A program made the position numbers and the translations under genes. Below the pieces are notes generated by a model. The model saw nothing but the letters and a program-made list of their open reading frames with translations, had not been told where the DNA came from and searched no databases. From Granulosicoccus sp. (GTDB lineage: Bacteria; Pseudomonadota; Gammaproteobacteria; Granulosicoccales; Granulosicoccaceae), in assembly GCA_023301725.1 (NCBI GenBank), contig JALZUD010000043.1, positions 1 through 64,000 of the forward strand: a DNA stretch of 64,000 bases, written 5' to 3'. This document shows positions 30,158 through 40,169 of the stretch, piece by piece; position 1 is the stretch's first letter; every line of letters begins with the position of its first letter.

Positions 30158-31014
30158 AGCACCGTTCTTATTGATACATTGCCGCTGTAAAGCGGTATGA
30201 GCTCACCTGCTCGCTCAACCAGCAGCGCTCCGTGCGTGTTGACCCCACGAGCAACTGTACGTTCCGTGGAGTTATCTCGCACGATAGACACAGGCTGATC
30301 AGCTAGCCAGTCCCTAGCCGCCCATTCTTCTGTGAATAATTCCCAGCCATCCGCTACAAACTTACCGTGCATCGCCAGCACCTTATCGGCTATTGCTCCC
30401 ACGAGTTTATCTCTATCGCTATTTGACAGTTTACTACCTGCATCGCTAATGGACGTGGCACCTATTCCTAAACTAGTAACATTTTCATCACGTCGCACAT
30501 TGATACCAATGCCCGTCAACACATCACTTGCTGGCTTACCCTCTTGCAATCCGCCAGAAATTTCTTGCCCCTTCATTGGCAAAGTAGGTTGGATAATCTC
30601 GGTAAGCAATCCACCTAATTTGCGGTCATTGAGAATCACATCGTTAGGCCATTTCAACATGACAGGCAATTGCAAATGCTCCTCAAGCACTTGCGCCACA
30701 GCAATGCCCGTGACCAAGCTCAAACCCAAAAGTGCTTGAGGAGACTTGTACAAACGCGCACAAATCGACATCGTAATGTTACCAGGCAAGGTTTGCCATG
30801 CATTGCCACGCCGCCCAACGCCAGCTTGTTGCCAGTCGGTCACACACAGCTGTGGACGTCCTTGTGCAAGCAAGCGCTCAATCATGTTGTGTTGAGATCG
30901 TAACCACTCACTCGTGCTGCCCAACGACTCAAATCCATGAACATCAGCGCTGCTGAACTGCCCAGACGAGGCCGCTCCAACAATAGTTTTTACATCCGGC
31001 ATGCACGTTTGCAT
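30154..31014 (-). CDS. birA: Biotin--[acetyl-CoA-carboxylase] ligase, no repressor domain
   Basis: Attaches biotin to the carrier protein of acetyl-CoA carboxylase through biotinyl-AMP. The catalytic domain shows the GVGRRGNAW nucleotide loop, the KWPNDVILNDRKLGGLLTEI block and GIGINV. E. coli BirA begins with a helix-turn-helix that represses biotin genes; here the 286-residue protein has about 25 non-HTH residues before the catalytic domain, so it should be ligase only. The SH3-like C-terminal domain is present. It overlaps coaX by four bases and the peptidase stop by one (TGATG). Confidence 0.93.
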   Translation of the reverse strand: MQTCMPDVKTIVGAASSGQFSSADVHGFESLGSTSEWLRSQHNMIERLLAQGRPQLCVTDWQQAGVGRRGNAWQTLPGNITMSICARLYKSPQALLGLSLVTGIAVAQVLEEHLQLPVMLKWPNDVILNDRKLGGLLTEIIQPTLPMKGQEISGGLQEGKPASDVLTGIGINVRRDENVTSLGIGATSISDAGSKLSNSDRDKLVGAIADKVLAMHGKFVADGWELFTEEWAARDWLADQPVSIVRDNSTERTVARGVNTHGALLVERAGELIPLYSGNVSIRTVL

Positions 31015-32834
31015 CAGCTAACCTTTACCGCCGTTGCCGAAGTCGAGACCAGCCAAGCATCCACCAAAACTTGATCCACCACGCTTAGTACCGCAGTATC
31101 GCTAGGCGCACGCTCGATGGACAGAGCACTCTGGAACAACTGACCCAGCCTAAAATAATGTATATCGATAGAAGATGATTCCGCAAAGCGAGCCAATAGC
31201 TTATCTACAGCCTCTTTGTTAACAGCATATCCTTCCATGGCAATCAAGACATCACCCGCAGCTAAACCGGCACGCATCGCAGGGGAGTCACTCATGACAT
31301 GCGTCACACGCACGCCACCTGCTGCATCTACAACATTGGCACCTAACCAATATACGCCGTGTTTGTTTTCGGCGATCTCTTTAGCACGGTTGCCGCCCAT
31401 ATCACTTGCCGACAGGCGTGGCTTCCAATCCAACTGCACACCATGAAATGCTAGTGCAGACTCCAACGGCAGATCTGTTGTCGAATACAGCGCCGCATCA
31501 AAAAATTCAGTCAGCTCAAGGCCCAGCAAAGACTTAACCAATGCCTGAGGCTCTTGTTCACCAATACCCTCACCTGTTTCTTTCCAGCGCTGCCATAGCT
31601 TCAGCATGAGTGCATCGAGCGTGATTCGACTTTCGCTGTTTGATCGCATCAAACTATCAAGGCATAATGCAATTAACGCCCCTTTTGCATAATAGCTTAC
31701 GATAGCGTTTGGCGCATTTTCGTCTTGTTTATAGAACTTGTTCCAGGCATCAAAGCTGGATTCTGTAACGCTCTGCGAAAGACGTCCTGCTCCACGCTGC
31801 ACTCGAGTGAGGGTTTTTGACAGAACACCTAAATACCGCTCCTGGCTAATCAGTCCACTGCGAACCAGAATCAAATCATCATAGTAAGACGTCATACCTT
31901 CAAAAAACCACAGTAACTCGGTGTACGATTCTGACTGCAACTTATAAGGCACAAAGCGCGCAGGTTTAATACGCTTAACATTCCAGTTATGAAAATATTC
32001 ATGACTGCACAAACCCAGAAAATCTAGGTATTTATCGCTTACGCTACTGTCGCCAGCTGTGGGTAGATTTTCGCCAGTCACCATCAGCGCTGTTGATGCC
32101 CGATGCTCTAATCCACCGTATCCAGCATCAACAACCATGATTAAAAACACATAACGATCATAAGGTGCCGGGGCGCCAAAAAATGCTATCTCAAACTCAC
32201 AAATTCGCTGTAGGTCATCCACAACGCGTTGCTCATCAAAGTGGCAGCGCCCCGTGAAGACTACTTCGTGAGGGACGCCTCCAGCGATGAAGTGAAGACG
32301 TTTAAAGTCACCCATCTCTATGGGGTGATCTATTAGCTCATCATAGTCCGTAGCCTCATAGTCGCCAAAACCCGAGGCATCTACATTGACAGCTTTTAGC
32401 GTTGTAGCGACGTTGAAGGCGGCAGCTTCATCATGCACCGGCCGCTGTAATGTCACAAGACTACGTTGCGCCTCTTGAGCGTCAACCTGCAAAAAGACAC
32501 TCGTGCCGTTAAAGAATGCATGCGTACTGTCAACGTGGGCGGTTCGCACTGACAAATCCCAAGCGTAAACACGATAGCTCACAATAAGTGTCGCCAATCC
32601 GGCGGGGGCTTGCCAACTGGATTTGTCCAGTTTGGTCAACATCAGATTTTTGCCTTCACTACTGGCGGTGATAGACACAATATTTCGCGAAAAATCGCGA
32701 ACCATATAACTACCGGGTATCCAGTTGGGCAGCTGCAATACTTGACCGTTTGGGTCAGGGCTAGTTATTGACAACTGAACATCAATTAAATGCGCGTTAG
32801 CATCGCTGATACCAACTGTGTAGTGAATAGTCAT
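31014..32834 (-). CDS. M61 family metallopeptidase with PDZ domain
   Basis: Zinc peptidase of 606 residues of the glycyl aminopeptidase/M61 family. The zinc site is HEYFH at 278-282, with the third ligand likely E312 in WFFEGMTSYYDDL. The N-terminal beta domain contains the NWIPGSYMVRDFSRNIVSI block typical of the family. A C-terminal PDZ domain (around THVMSDSPAMRAGLAAGDVLIAMEGYAV) probably binds peptide ends. There is no signal peptide, as in many bacterial members. It is first in a run with birA and coaX. Confidence 0.92.
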   Translation of the reverse strand: MTIHYTVGISDANAHLIDVQLSITSPDPNGQVLQLPNWIPGSYMVRDFSRNIVSITASSEGKNLMLTKLDKSSWQAPAGLATLIVSYRVYAWDLSVRTAHVDSTHAFFNGTSVFLQVDAQEAQRSLVTLQRPVHDEAAAFNVATTLKAVNVDASGFGDYEATDYDELIDHPIEMGDFKRLHFIAGGVPHEVVFTGRCHFDEQRVVDDLQRICEFEIAFFGAPAPYDRYVFLIMVVDAGYGGLEHRASTALMVTGENLPTAGDSSVSDKYLDFLGLCSHEYFHNWNVKRIKPARFVPYKLQSESYTELLWFFEGMTSYYDDLILVRSGLISQERYLGVLSKTLTRVQRGAGRLSQSVTESSFDAWNKFYKQDENAPNAIVSYYAKGALIALCLDSLMRSNSESRITLDALMLKLWQRWKETGEGIGEQEPQALVKSLLGLELTEFFDAALYSTTDLPLESALAFHGVQLDWKPRLSASDMGGNRAKEIAENKHGVYWLGANVVDAAGGVRVTHVMSDSPAMRAGLAAGDVLIAMEGYAVNKEAVDKLLARFAESSSIDIHYFRLGQLFQSALSIERAPSDTAVLSVVDQVLVDAWLVSTSATAVKVS

Positions 32835-33004
32835 TGAACAATCCCAGCAATCCCCGTTTGTGCGCGTATATCAACACAAACGGAGATACATTGCAGGTCA
32901 ATCGTTCAACTCATACTACGTATGCGGTAGCAGGCACTGGCATCCGGTACAACCAAGATGTATTTATGCTCACCAGATTGTTCACACAGGCCCGCCTTTG
33001 GCGA

Positions 33005-34144
33005 CTAGCTGCGATTATTCAGCGTGTAATTAGCAGGAACAGATAACTGGCTTTCGCGAATTTCACCGATCTCTATCGACTTGACTTGTGTTTGAATCGA
33101 CAATATCGGAGCCATATTGATTTCCTCAGCTTTTGCCTCTGCCTGTTCAGCAATTTCCTGCTTTACCACTTTTTTGCCCACTGATTTGAGAAAGCCACTA
33201 ACGCTACTTACATCCAGTCGAGATTCCTTCTTCTCCACCACCTCTTCAGGCTCTACACAGGTTTCTCCTCTGGCATCCCACTGCATTTTTTGCGAAACAG
33301 GGTATCCAGACACGGCATCCAGTTGTGCCAAAAGGCGCTTAAAATCCTCAACTTGCTGATCATCAAAATCTGCCAGTACTTCATCGAGGAGAGCGTTAAC
33401 GGCCTCCAACGGCAGCACATCGCTAAACTGATCTGGCAAGGAAATATCGAGTGATGCTCTGTAAGCCGCATCAAAAGTCTCTTCCATCTGCACAGCCTCC
33501 GCAACCATCCCAGTGATAGGTGTGTTCCAGGTGGTCGAACTGACCACATTGGTAGCAGAAGCCCCCTCACTATCAGTCATTACGAGCTGCCAATCCATCA
33601 CGTACTCCTCAGCGGGAAAACCATTCACGTCCCGCTTTGCACCAGTTTTTACAATATTAAAATCGTTCCGAGTAATGTTCACTTCGCACTCGTCTTCTTC
33701 ACGAGCGGCGGACACATTTTCTTCGACTTTCTTCGTATCAGCCGCATAGGTGTCTAGGGCATAGGTTGCCTCTTTTCCGCATCCTTCCAGTGCACATTCC
33801 GTGTATAGCTTTTTTCGATTGTCCATCTGCCACTCTAGGCCCTTGTCCAAACGGATAATCTCACTGGTGTCTGATTTGCGGGTGACTCGACTGAGTAAGT
33901 TGCCGGTATATTTTTCACTATGGTTGATCCTACGCATGTTAGGCATGGTGTGAAATACCGTCTCACCATCTCTGCCGAGTACTCCCTTGAAGCCACTGCT
34001 GCTAGAGCTTGTAGTTACTATGACAGTTCTTATTAACGGCGAGTTATCGTCCACCACCTCGACAGATTTAGAGGCGCAGCCACTTACCAATCCCAAGCCC
34101 AAGCAAGCGGCAATAGCTGAGGTTACGGGAGTTAAATAGGTCAT
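33005..34144 (-). CDS. Predicted lipoprotein of unknown function
   Basis: A 379-residue protein with a lipoprotein signal peptide ending in the lipobox LVSGC, so it should be anchored in the outer or inner membrane facing the periplasm. The first half is beta-rich and resembles proteins that carry a DUF4412-like fold (GETVFHTMPNMRRINH, WQMDNRKKLYTECA, NGFPAEEYVMDWQL). A helical section of about 80 residues follows, then a Lys/Glu-rich stretch (VVKQEIAEQAEAKAEE). I cannot assign a function. The 170-base gap to the peptidase gene shows nothing notable. Confidence 0.7.
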   Translation of the reverse strand: MTYLTPVTSAIAACLGLGLVSGCASKSVEVVDDNSPLIRTVIVTTSSSSSGFKGVLGRDGETVFHTMPNMRRINHSEKYTGNLLSRVTRKSDTSEIIRLDKGLEWQMDNRKKLYTECALEGCGKEATYALDTYAADTKKVEENVSAAREEDECEVNITRNDFNIVKTGAKRDVNGFPAEEYVMDWQLVMTDSEGASATNVVSSTTWNTPITGMVAEAVQMEETFDAAYRASLDISLPDQFSDVLPLEAVNALLDEVLADFDDQQVEDFKRLLAQLDAVSGYPVSQKMQWDARGETCVEPEEVVEKKESRLDVSSVSGFLKSVGKKVVKQEIAEQAEAKAEEINMAPILSIQTQVKSIEIGEIRESQLSVPANYTLNNRS

Positions 34145-34338
34145 ATATGCATCATCCTGATTACGTTTTTATAAATGCGAAAAATGTTGGTCACCCTAAA
34201 GCCAGCCATACGCTCGGTCAATCAGGTTCGCTGTTTTTATATGCATAAAGAGACCTTCAAGAGATTATTGCCGTGACACAGTTCGCACAGTGCAAGCTCA
34301 TCACTCAGGGCTTTTGTTAATGCGCCGAATCCGCCTGT

Positions 34339-35019
34339 ATGCAAGCGCCAAACTCAACCACCAATCTTCCCTCCTGCAGCCGCCTGAAGAGGGCTACCCG
34401 GATTGCAATGGCGTTGAGTTTTGTTATCACCTCGCAACTAGGCGCCTCAGCCATAGCGCAGTCGGGTACGTTCAAGCATCGTGCGCCTGATGGCACTGTG
34501 ACATTCAGTGACGCACCGATGAAGAACGGCGAAGTCATACGTACCAGTTACAAGGGCACCACCAGAGAACCCGTCATAGCTAATCCATGCCGCGGCTTGA
34601 GCACGGCACAATTGGATGCCAAGGGGCGCCAGCTGGATACGCAATTTGCCAGCGCGTCCATCGTCACGGGTGTTGATGCCAGTCTTCTCAAAGCAGTGGC
34701 TCGAGCAGAATCCTGTTTCGATCCGGCTGCAGTATCTCGAGCAGGCGCCGAAGGCCTGATGCAGCTCATGCCTGCAACTGCCCGCGACATGGGAGTTACT
34801 CGTAGTTTTGACGGCGAACAGAATCTGGCCGGCGGCGCACGCTACCTTGCCGCCATGCTGGCGCGCTACGGAGATGATCTTGATTTAGCCTTAGCAGCAT
34901 ACAATGCAGGCCCGGGTAATGTTGATCGCTACAATGGCGTGCCTCCATTTAAAGAAACCCAAAAGTACATTGTTTCTGTGAGAGCTTTCCAAGAGCGTTA
35001 CAAACAACAGCAAGGCTAG
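34339..35019 (+). CDS. Lytic transglycosylase with DUF4124-like N-terminus
   Basis: Murein hydrolase of 226 residues. After an N-terminal signal-like segment ending near ASAIAQ, a short DUF4124-like domain (FKHRAPDGTVTFSDAP) precedes an SLT domain. The catalytic Glu is E124 in AVARAESCFDP, followed by the family motifs GAEGLMQLMPATA, NLAGGARYLAAML and AAYNAGPGNVDRYNGVPPFKETQKYI. It would cleave periplasmic peptidoglycan between MurNAc and GlcNAc. The best start may be an internal ATG (MALSFV), which would give a shorter classical signal peptide. Confidence 0.88.
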   Translation: MQAPNSTTNLPSCSRLKRATRIAMALSFVITSQLGASAIAQSGTFKHRAPDGTVTFSDAPMKNGEVIRTSYKGTTREPVIANPCRGLSTAQLDAKGRQLDTQFASASIVTGVDASLLKAVARAESCFDPAAVSRAGAEGLMQLMPATARDMGVTRSFDGEQNLAGGARYLAAMLARYGDDLDLALAAYNAGPGNVDRYNGVPPFKETQKYIVSVRAFQERYKQQQG

Positions 35020-35090
35020 GGTATTTGCAGCGTATCACCGTGGAAACAACGCTCATTACTCTCTGAGTCTTTTTATGTATCAACAAAGAC

Positions 35091-35119
35091 AGGCTTACTG
35101 TTGCCAGTAAAGCTATAAT
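35091..35119 (+). promoter_or_regulatory. Possible promoter of glnS
   Basis: A consensus -10 TATAAT lies at 35114-35119, 37 bases before the glnS ATG. The -35 position (around 35091-35096) matches TTGACA poorly, so the -10 carries the call. Confidence 0.4.
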
Positions 35120-35156
35120 CGCTGCTCGGATCCATTGCGCCAAGCGCCAGTCACAT

Positions 35157-36821
35157 ATGTCAAAACCCGAGCCCGTCGAGGCTAGCAATTTCATACGTAA
35201 CATCATCGAAGCTGATGTGGCAGCGGGCAAACATGATGGGCAAGTGGTTACACGCTTTCCACCCGAGCCCAACGGCTATTTACATATCGGTCATGTCAAA
35301 TCCATTTGCCTTAATTTCGGTATGGCCAGTCGCTTTAATGGGCGCTGCAATTTGCGCTTCGATGACACCAATCCGGTGCGTGAAAACGAAGAGTATGCGC
35401 AAGCCATCCGAGAGGACGTTAGTTGGCTAGGTTTTGAGTGGAGTGAGCTTCATCATGCATCTGACTACTTCGAACAGCTGTACACGTTCGCCTGTGACCT
35501 CATCCGTAAGGGCTGTGCCTATGTGGATAGCAGCAGTGCAGACGAATTGCGAGCCCTGCGCGGCACATTAACCGAACCTGGCACCCCCAGCGTTTACCGC
35601 GACCGCTCCATTGAAGAGAATCTGGATTTATTCGAGCGCATGCGCGCAGGCGAGTTTGACGACGGTGCCCATGTACTACGCGCAAAAATTGATCTGGCAT
35701 CGGGCAACATGAATATGCGCGATCCCACGCTGTATCGCATCCGAAAAATAGCCCATGTTCGTACTGGTGATAGCTGGTCAATCTACCCCATGTACGACTA
35801 CACACACTGCGTGTCAGATGCGATAGAAAAAATCACGCATTCTTTATGTACTCTCGAATTTGAAGATCATCGCCCCCTATACAACTGGGTGTTGGAACAG
35901 ATAGATGCACCAGGAGAGCCTGAGCAAACAGAATTTGCCCGCTTGGCACTTGAGTACACCATGCTCAGCAAACGACGACTTATCCAGCTGGTAGAAGAGA
36001 AGCATGTTCGCGGCTGGGATGATCCGCGCATGCCAACTATTACGGGCATTCGCCGTCGTGGCTACACGCCAGCCTCCCTACGCGATTTCTGCGAGCGCAT
36101 CGGTGTCACCAAGAACGATTCGTGGATTGAGATGATGGTGCTAGAGAACTGTATTCGCGACCAGCTGAACGTTGAAGCACCACGCCGAATGGCTGTCCTC
36201 GACCCCGTCAAAGTGGTGATCACAGATCTGCCCGAAGACTATGCCGAAACACTTAGCTTCGCCAACCACCCTCAAAACGAATCTGCTGGACGCCGTGACA
36301 TACCGTTTTCCTCTGAATTATGGATAGAACGAGACGATTTCGCCGAGGTGCCTCCACCAAAATATCAGCGTCTCACTGAGGGAGGCGAGGTTCGCCTACG
36401 CGGCTCTTATGTCATCAAATGCAATGAAATCATCAAGGATGCGGCAGGTAACATCACCGAGCTGCGGTGCACACACGACCCAGACACACTAGGCAAAAAG
36501 CCTGAAGGTCGAAAAGTAAAAGGCGTTATCCACTGGGTGTGTGCGAAAAAGGGTGTCAATGCCGAGGTGCGTGTTTACGACACGCTGTTCACTGAGCCTA
36601 ACCCGGCAGTCGCTGAGTCGTTTACCGACATCATCAACACAGAATCGGAAAAAATCTTGACATCGTGCGTTATTGAACCTTCTTTGGCAAATGAAGAACC
36701 TGAAACTCACTTCCAGTTCGAGCGTTTGGGCTATTTCGTTACCGACAGACGAGATCACGCAGCCACAACACCCACCTTTAACAGAACAGTCACTCTGCGT
36801 GACACGTGGGCTAAAAAATGA
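35157..36821 (+). CDS. glnS: Glutaminyl-tRNA synthetase
   Basis: Class I aminoacyl-tRNA synthetase of 554 residues (E. coli GlnRS is 554). The [12 protein letters not shown] motif places HIGH at 43-46, the second signature appears as MLSKRRL, and the tRNA-contacting [33 protein letters not shown] block distinguishes GlnRS from GluRS. The beta-barrel anticodon-binding region follows. Its presence means the cell charges tRNA-Gln directly. A -10 box lies 37 bases upstream. Confidence 0.97.
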   Translation: MSKPEPVEASNFIRNIIEADVAAGKHDGQVVTRFPPEPNGYLHIGHVKSICLNFGMASRFNGRCNLRFDDTNPVRENEEYAQAIREDVSWLGFEWSELHHASDYFEQLYTFACDLIRKGCAYVDSSSADELRALRGTLTEPGTPSVYRDRSIEENLDLFERMRAGEFDDGAHVLRAKIDLASGNMNMRDPTLYRIRKIAHVRTGDSWSIYPMYDYTHCVSDAIEKITHSLCTLEFEDHRPLYNWVLEQIDAPGEPEQTEFARLALEYTMLSKRRLIQLVEEKHVRGWDDPRMPTITGIRRRGYTPASLRDFCERIGVTKNDSWIEMMVLENCIRDQLNVEAPRRMAVLDPVKVVITDLPEDYAETLSFANHPQNESAGRRDIPFSSELWIERDDFAEVPPPKYQRLTEGGEVRLRGSYVIKCNEIIKDAAGNITELRCTHDPDTLGKKPEGRKVKGVIHWVCAKKGVNAEVRVYDTLFTEPNPAVAESFTDIINTESEKILTSCVIEPSLANEEPETHFQFERLGYFVTDRRDHAATTPTFNRTVTLRDTWAKK

Positions 36822-36850
36822 GTTGATTAGCTGTTTTCGAATGCGATAAC

Positions 36851-36882
36851 GCAAGCGCACTCAAACTCACTCAAGCGCTTGC
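36851..36882 (+). terminator. Hairpin downstream of glnS
   Basis: GCAAGCGC at 36851-36858 and GCGCTTGC at 36875-36882 form an 8-bp stem with a 16-base loop, 30 bases after the glnS stop. No T-run follows, so termination is possible but not certain. Confidence 0.4.
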
Positions 36883-36949
36883 AACTTAGAGTAATAAAGC
36901 GCCATTAAGGTAAAAACAGAGCTATTTACCCGTCTATACACACTTAACA

Positions 36950-36978
36950 TTGACGGATTCGGTTCTAGAGACTATTAA
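36950..36978 (+). promoter_or_regulatory. Sigma-70 promoter of the first LysM gene
   Basis: TTGACG at 36950-36955, a 17-base spacer and TATTAA at 36973-36978 make a good housekeeping promoter. It implies a leader of about 118 bases before the ATG at 37103. Confidence 0.6.
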
Positions 36979-37102
36979 TAATAGGATACGATTAGGTTTA
37001 AGAGAATGCCAGCTGCGCCTTGCCTTCCCGGGTCTTCAGCCAACGCTTCAGAAACCTTAGACGCTAAATAAAAAACTACACATTGGTGGTGAGAGAACTT
37101 TC

Positions 37103-38512
37103 ATGCAGAAAAGCATACCTGTCATATTCAAAAGAAGCCTTCTAGCCGTTGCCATCGTATCGATGAGTGCTTGTTCAACTACACCGAGCAGCCCTAATCC
37201 TAACGATAGTGGTCTAACGAAAGTGGGCAAAGCGACTGCTAATGCTGGCCGTAAAACCTGGAACAGCGCAGCGTATTACCTAGGATTTCGTGACTCACGT
37301 GGTGGCGAAGGAACACAACAAACTCCATCCGATGACAAGCTGCTGACTGCCGGCAACGACTCAGCTAGCGGCGACACTCTAGAAATCGCCCCACTGGATG
37401 AAAAGCGTATTTTAAGTGCTCGTCCCCTGGCAATTGAGCGCAGCGACGACGACTCAAACAGTAACAGCTCATTCGTTGATCAAGATCTGGTTCACGTCGT
37501 AGCTGAGAACGAAACTCTGTGGGATATCGCTAAGAAAACCACTGGCGATGCTAACAATTGGCATGTTCTAGCCGACATTAACAATCTCCAGCAAAATGCC
37601 GCAGTATTCCCTAAACAAAAACTGCTCATACCGGGCGACATGGTCAAGCCAGACTACAATCCAGATGCAACAGCCACTCTCGCTGACAGTACCGATATTA
37701 GCGATAGTGCTGAAGAGGCTATCGTGATTGAAGAAACAGCTGAAGCTGATGCTCAAGTAGCTAGTGCCCCAGCCGAATCAGATGCACCCAGCGCAGGTGA
37801 TCAAGGTACAGCTGTGATCGATTTACAAGAAGGTGAAACTTTGTGGGACTTTGCCAAGCGAACAACCGGCGATGCCACTAATTGGAAGCAGATTGCCAGC
37901 CAGAATAACTTCACCGAAAAACAGGCCACAAGTGTGCGCCCAGGGCAGAGCATCCAGGTTCCAAACGCTCTTCTGAGAGATCCTAGCGAGGTCATCGCCG
38001 CATCACAGCCTGCCGAACTGGTTATCCAGGCAGAAGAACAGACAGATGTTGCCAGCGCGACAGAAGCAGATGATGACAGTTCTCTTGTTGCAAGCGCAAC
38101 GCAGGCAACCGACACTGTGACTGAGACTGCATTAGCAGCGGCATTGCCGGCTACACAAATGCTTGAAAAACTTGCCGCTGATGGTGCTGACAACCTCACC
38201 GAGAGTACTGCTGTTGTTGTCGATGCTGTGCAAGTTGATGAAGCCACTTACGAAACAACCGATGCAATCGACCCGGCAAACTTAGAAGACGACGCTGTTC
38301 AAATCGCCGAAAACGTAAACATCCCAGGCGAGATTACGGTTAAAGGTACTTACTACCCTAAAGCGGTATACAACGACGCCGATTTCTCATCGAGTTTGTT
38401 AATGCGCGTCTCACCAGGCACTCAATTGCAGGTTTCGCGCGCGATGGGCACGTGGTTTGAGGTAGAAACCGAAAAAGGTGTGGGTTATGTTCACTCACGT
38501 GACATCCAGTGA
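37103..38512 (+). CDS. LysM-domain lipoprotein with SH3-like C-terminus
   Basis: A 469-residue exported protein. The signal peptide ends with a lipobox-like SMSAC at about residue 24. Two LysM peptidoglycan-binding domains are visible (HVVAENETLWDIAKKTTGDANNWHVLA and LQEGETLWDFAKRTTGDATNWKQIA), joined by acidic, Ala/Thr-rich linkers. The C-terminus (ITVKGTYYPKAVYND to GVGYVHSRDI) looks like a bacterial SH3 fold. It should sit on the murein side of an envelope membrane. It has its own promoter and is followed by a terminator, then by a shorter paralogue. Confidence 0.82.
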   Translation: MQKSIPVIFKRSLLAVAIVSMSACSTTPSSPNPNDSGLTKVGKATANAGRKTWNSAAYYLGFRDSRGGEGTQQTPSDDKLLTAGNDSASGDTLEIAPLDEKRILSARPLAIERSDDDSNSNSSFVDQDLVHVVAENETLWDIAKKTTGDANNWHVLADINNLQQNAAVFPKQKLLIPGDMVKPDYNPDATATLADSTDISDSAEEAIVIEETAEADAQVASAPAESDAPSAGDQGTAVIDLQEGETLWDFAKRTTGDATNWKQIASQNNFTEKQATSVRPGQSIQVPNALLRDPSEVIAASQPAELVIQAEEQTDVASATEADDDSSLVASATQATDTVTETALAAALPATQMLEKLAADGADNLTESTAVVVDAVQVDEATYETTDAIDPANLEDDAVQIAENVNIPGEITVKGTYYPKAVYNDADFSSSLLMRVSPGTQLQVSRAMGTWFEVETEKGVGYVHSRDIQ

Positions 38513-38539
38513 GACTTAAGCAATAGAACTTTGAAAAGC

Positions 38540-38563
38540 CCGGCCTTGAGCCGGTTTTTTTTT
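38540..38563 (+). terminator. Intrinsic terminator after the first LysM gene
   Basis: CCGGC at 38540-38544 pairs with GCCGG at 38550-38554 around a CTTGA loop and is followed by nine T residues. Confidence 0.88.
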
Positions 38564-38721
38564 GGGCGTAACAAAGTCAAACTTGCTGAAAAAAGAACGT
38601 TTTGTGATGACGCTCTCATTGTAATCTTGAAGAGAGCGCGGTGTTTAACAGCCTACGAAGACGTCGCTTGTCAGAATAGCTCCACGTTGAATCGCTTGAA
38701 CAACAAAGGGCTGGAATAAAA

Positions 38722-39447
38722 ATGACAAAAAGCACCAGTACACTACGAATTTCAATCTGCGCACTAATTGCTTTAGCCGCCACAGGTTGCGCTACCACCA
38801 ATCCAACCACCAGCGCACCAGAAGCAGCTCACGTAGCACCAGAGAGCTACACCTACCAAGTCAAGCCTGGAGATAGGCTGAGCGATATAGCTTTGAGCAT
38901 CACTGGCAATATTGCTGATTGGAAAAGCATTGCCTCATTCAACGGTATAGATGATCCGCGAAGCCTTGCTGCAGGTGACACTCTTGTCATACCCAACGAT
39001 CTGCTCCCTGAAAGCCTTAGCCATAAGGCAAAAACACACGATTCAGTGGCTCAGGTTGCTGCCAACACACGCTCGCCATTGTCCGTACCGACCGGCAACA
39101 GCGTAAGCGTTGCTCGAACAACAAAAGTGTCCAATGAACAGATTGCAGTGTTCCCTGTTTCTGTTAACCGTTCGTTCAATCTTCAACCCATTGTTAAACG
39201 CTCTGACAAACAAGGCATCAGTGCTAGCAACTCGCAATACGACTCGCTACCTCCAACAGTCACTGTGCTTGGTACCTACTACCCTATTGGTGTTTATGCT
39301 GAGCCAGCAAATTATTCTCAGCTAGTAAAACGCGTCGCACCTGGGACACAGTTTCAGCTACACAGTGAGGTCAATGACTGGTACAAGATTGTCACTGAGG
39401 ACGGCTACGGATACATTCGCCAGAGCGATAGCGTTTTCGAGCAATAG
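38722..39447 (+). CDS. LysM-domain lipoprotein, shorter paralogue
   Basis: A 241-residue lipoprotein (signal peptide ending ATGC near residue 22) with one LysM domain (YQVKPGDRLSDIALSITGNIADWKSIASFNGI) and the same C-terminal SH3-like segment as its neighbour (VTVLGTYYPIGVYAEPANYSQLVKRVAPGTQFQL to GYGYIRQSD). The shared GTYYP motif and domain order show the two arose by duplication with loss or gain of one LysM unit. The terminator between them means they can be expressed independently. Confidence 0.8.
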   Translation: MTKSTSTLRISICALIALAATGCATTNPTTSAPEAAHVAPESYTYQVKPGDRLSDIALSITGNIADWKSIASFNGIDDPRSLAAGDTLVIPNDLLPESLSHKAKTHDSVAQVAANTRSPLSVPTGNSVSVARTTKVSNEQIAVFPVSVNRSFNLQPIVKRSDKQGISASNSQYDSLPPTVTVLGTYYPIGVYAEPANYSQLVKRVAPGTQFQLHSEVNDWYKIVTEDGYGYIRQSDSVFEQ

Positions 39448-39456
39448 CCGACCAAA

Positions 39457-39476
39457 CTGCTACTCTCCGGTAGCAG
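39457..39476 (+). other. Hairpin between the LysM and sixA-like genes
   Basis: CTGCTAC at 39457-39463 and GTAGCAG at 39470-39476 form a 7-bp stem with a 6-base loop. There is no T-tract, so it may stabilise the upstream mRNA or weaken read-through. Confidence 0.4.
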
Positions 39477-39509
39477 TGGTAGTCGAACAATCTAAACTGG
39501 GAAGAGCCA

Positions 39510-40049
39510 ATGTCGTTGATAACCCTCACTTTGATGCGTCATGCAAAATCAAGCTGGAAGCAAAACCACCAGGATGATCACGATAGGGATTTAAACGAGC
39601 GAGGCCACCGCGATGCGCCTGACATGGCGAAACGCCTACTCGACCGGGGCAGCATTCCACAACTAATTCTATCGAGTTCAGCGAAACGCACACGTCAGAC
39701 CACTGAGCATGTCCTCTCCATCTTTGGCCCAACCTCTGTAGAAGTCAGTTTCGACAAATCGTTGTACTTAGCCTCTCCTGGTGTGCTGCTAAACGCGGTA
39801 TTAGCGGTGCCCAATAACATCCAACACATCATGCTCATTGCTCATAATCCCGGCATTGAAGACTTGAGCGCACATCTAAGCGCGCAACACGGTGATGTAA
39901 TGCCCACCGCAGCAGTTCGACAATTCACCTGTCAGACAATGGATGAGTTACAACTCGCCGCCGATTCCTTGCGCCGCTCAAATGGCTTGCAAAAGAACTC
40001 AAGCTCTATTGCACTAAGCTTCTCGGATTACCCGAAAAGTCGCAAGTGA
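39510..40049 (+). CDS. SixA-like phosphohistidine phosphatase
   Basis: Branch-1 histidine phosphatase of 179 residues. The nucleophile His is in LTLMRHAKSSW about 11 residues in, and the conserved DRDLNERGHRDAPDMAKRL, SSSAKRTRQTTEHV and LIAHNPGIEDL segments match the SixA family, which dephosphorylates histidine phosphotransfer domains or acts on small molecules. It is slightly longer than E. coli SixA. GGAAGAG lies just upstream of the ATG. The true substrate is unknown. Confidence 0.85.
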   Translation: MSLITLTLMRHAKSSWKQNHQDDHDRDLNERGHRDAPDMAKRLLDRGSIPQLILSSSAKRTRQTTEHVLSIFGPTSVEVSFDKSLYLASPGVLLNAVLAVPNNIQHIMLIAHNPGIEDLSAHLSAQHGDVMPTAAVRQFTCQTMDELQLAADSLRRSNGLQKNSSSIALSFSDYPKSRK

Positions 40050-40169
40050 ACAGCCTGATAATGACTTGAGCCAAAGCTCTTAGACGTAACTCTAGGCCCC
40101 AATCTCCTGTCCTAACCCTCGGCCTCCACGATCCAAACCTAACTCTTAGCCAAAAGCCCTGTGCTGCAG

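Noticed and set aside
38531-38719. Small gene between the two LysM genes
   Set aside because: The frame starts within the terminator hairpin and has no ribosome site or recognisable protein pattern.
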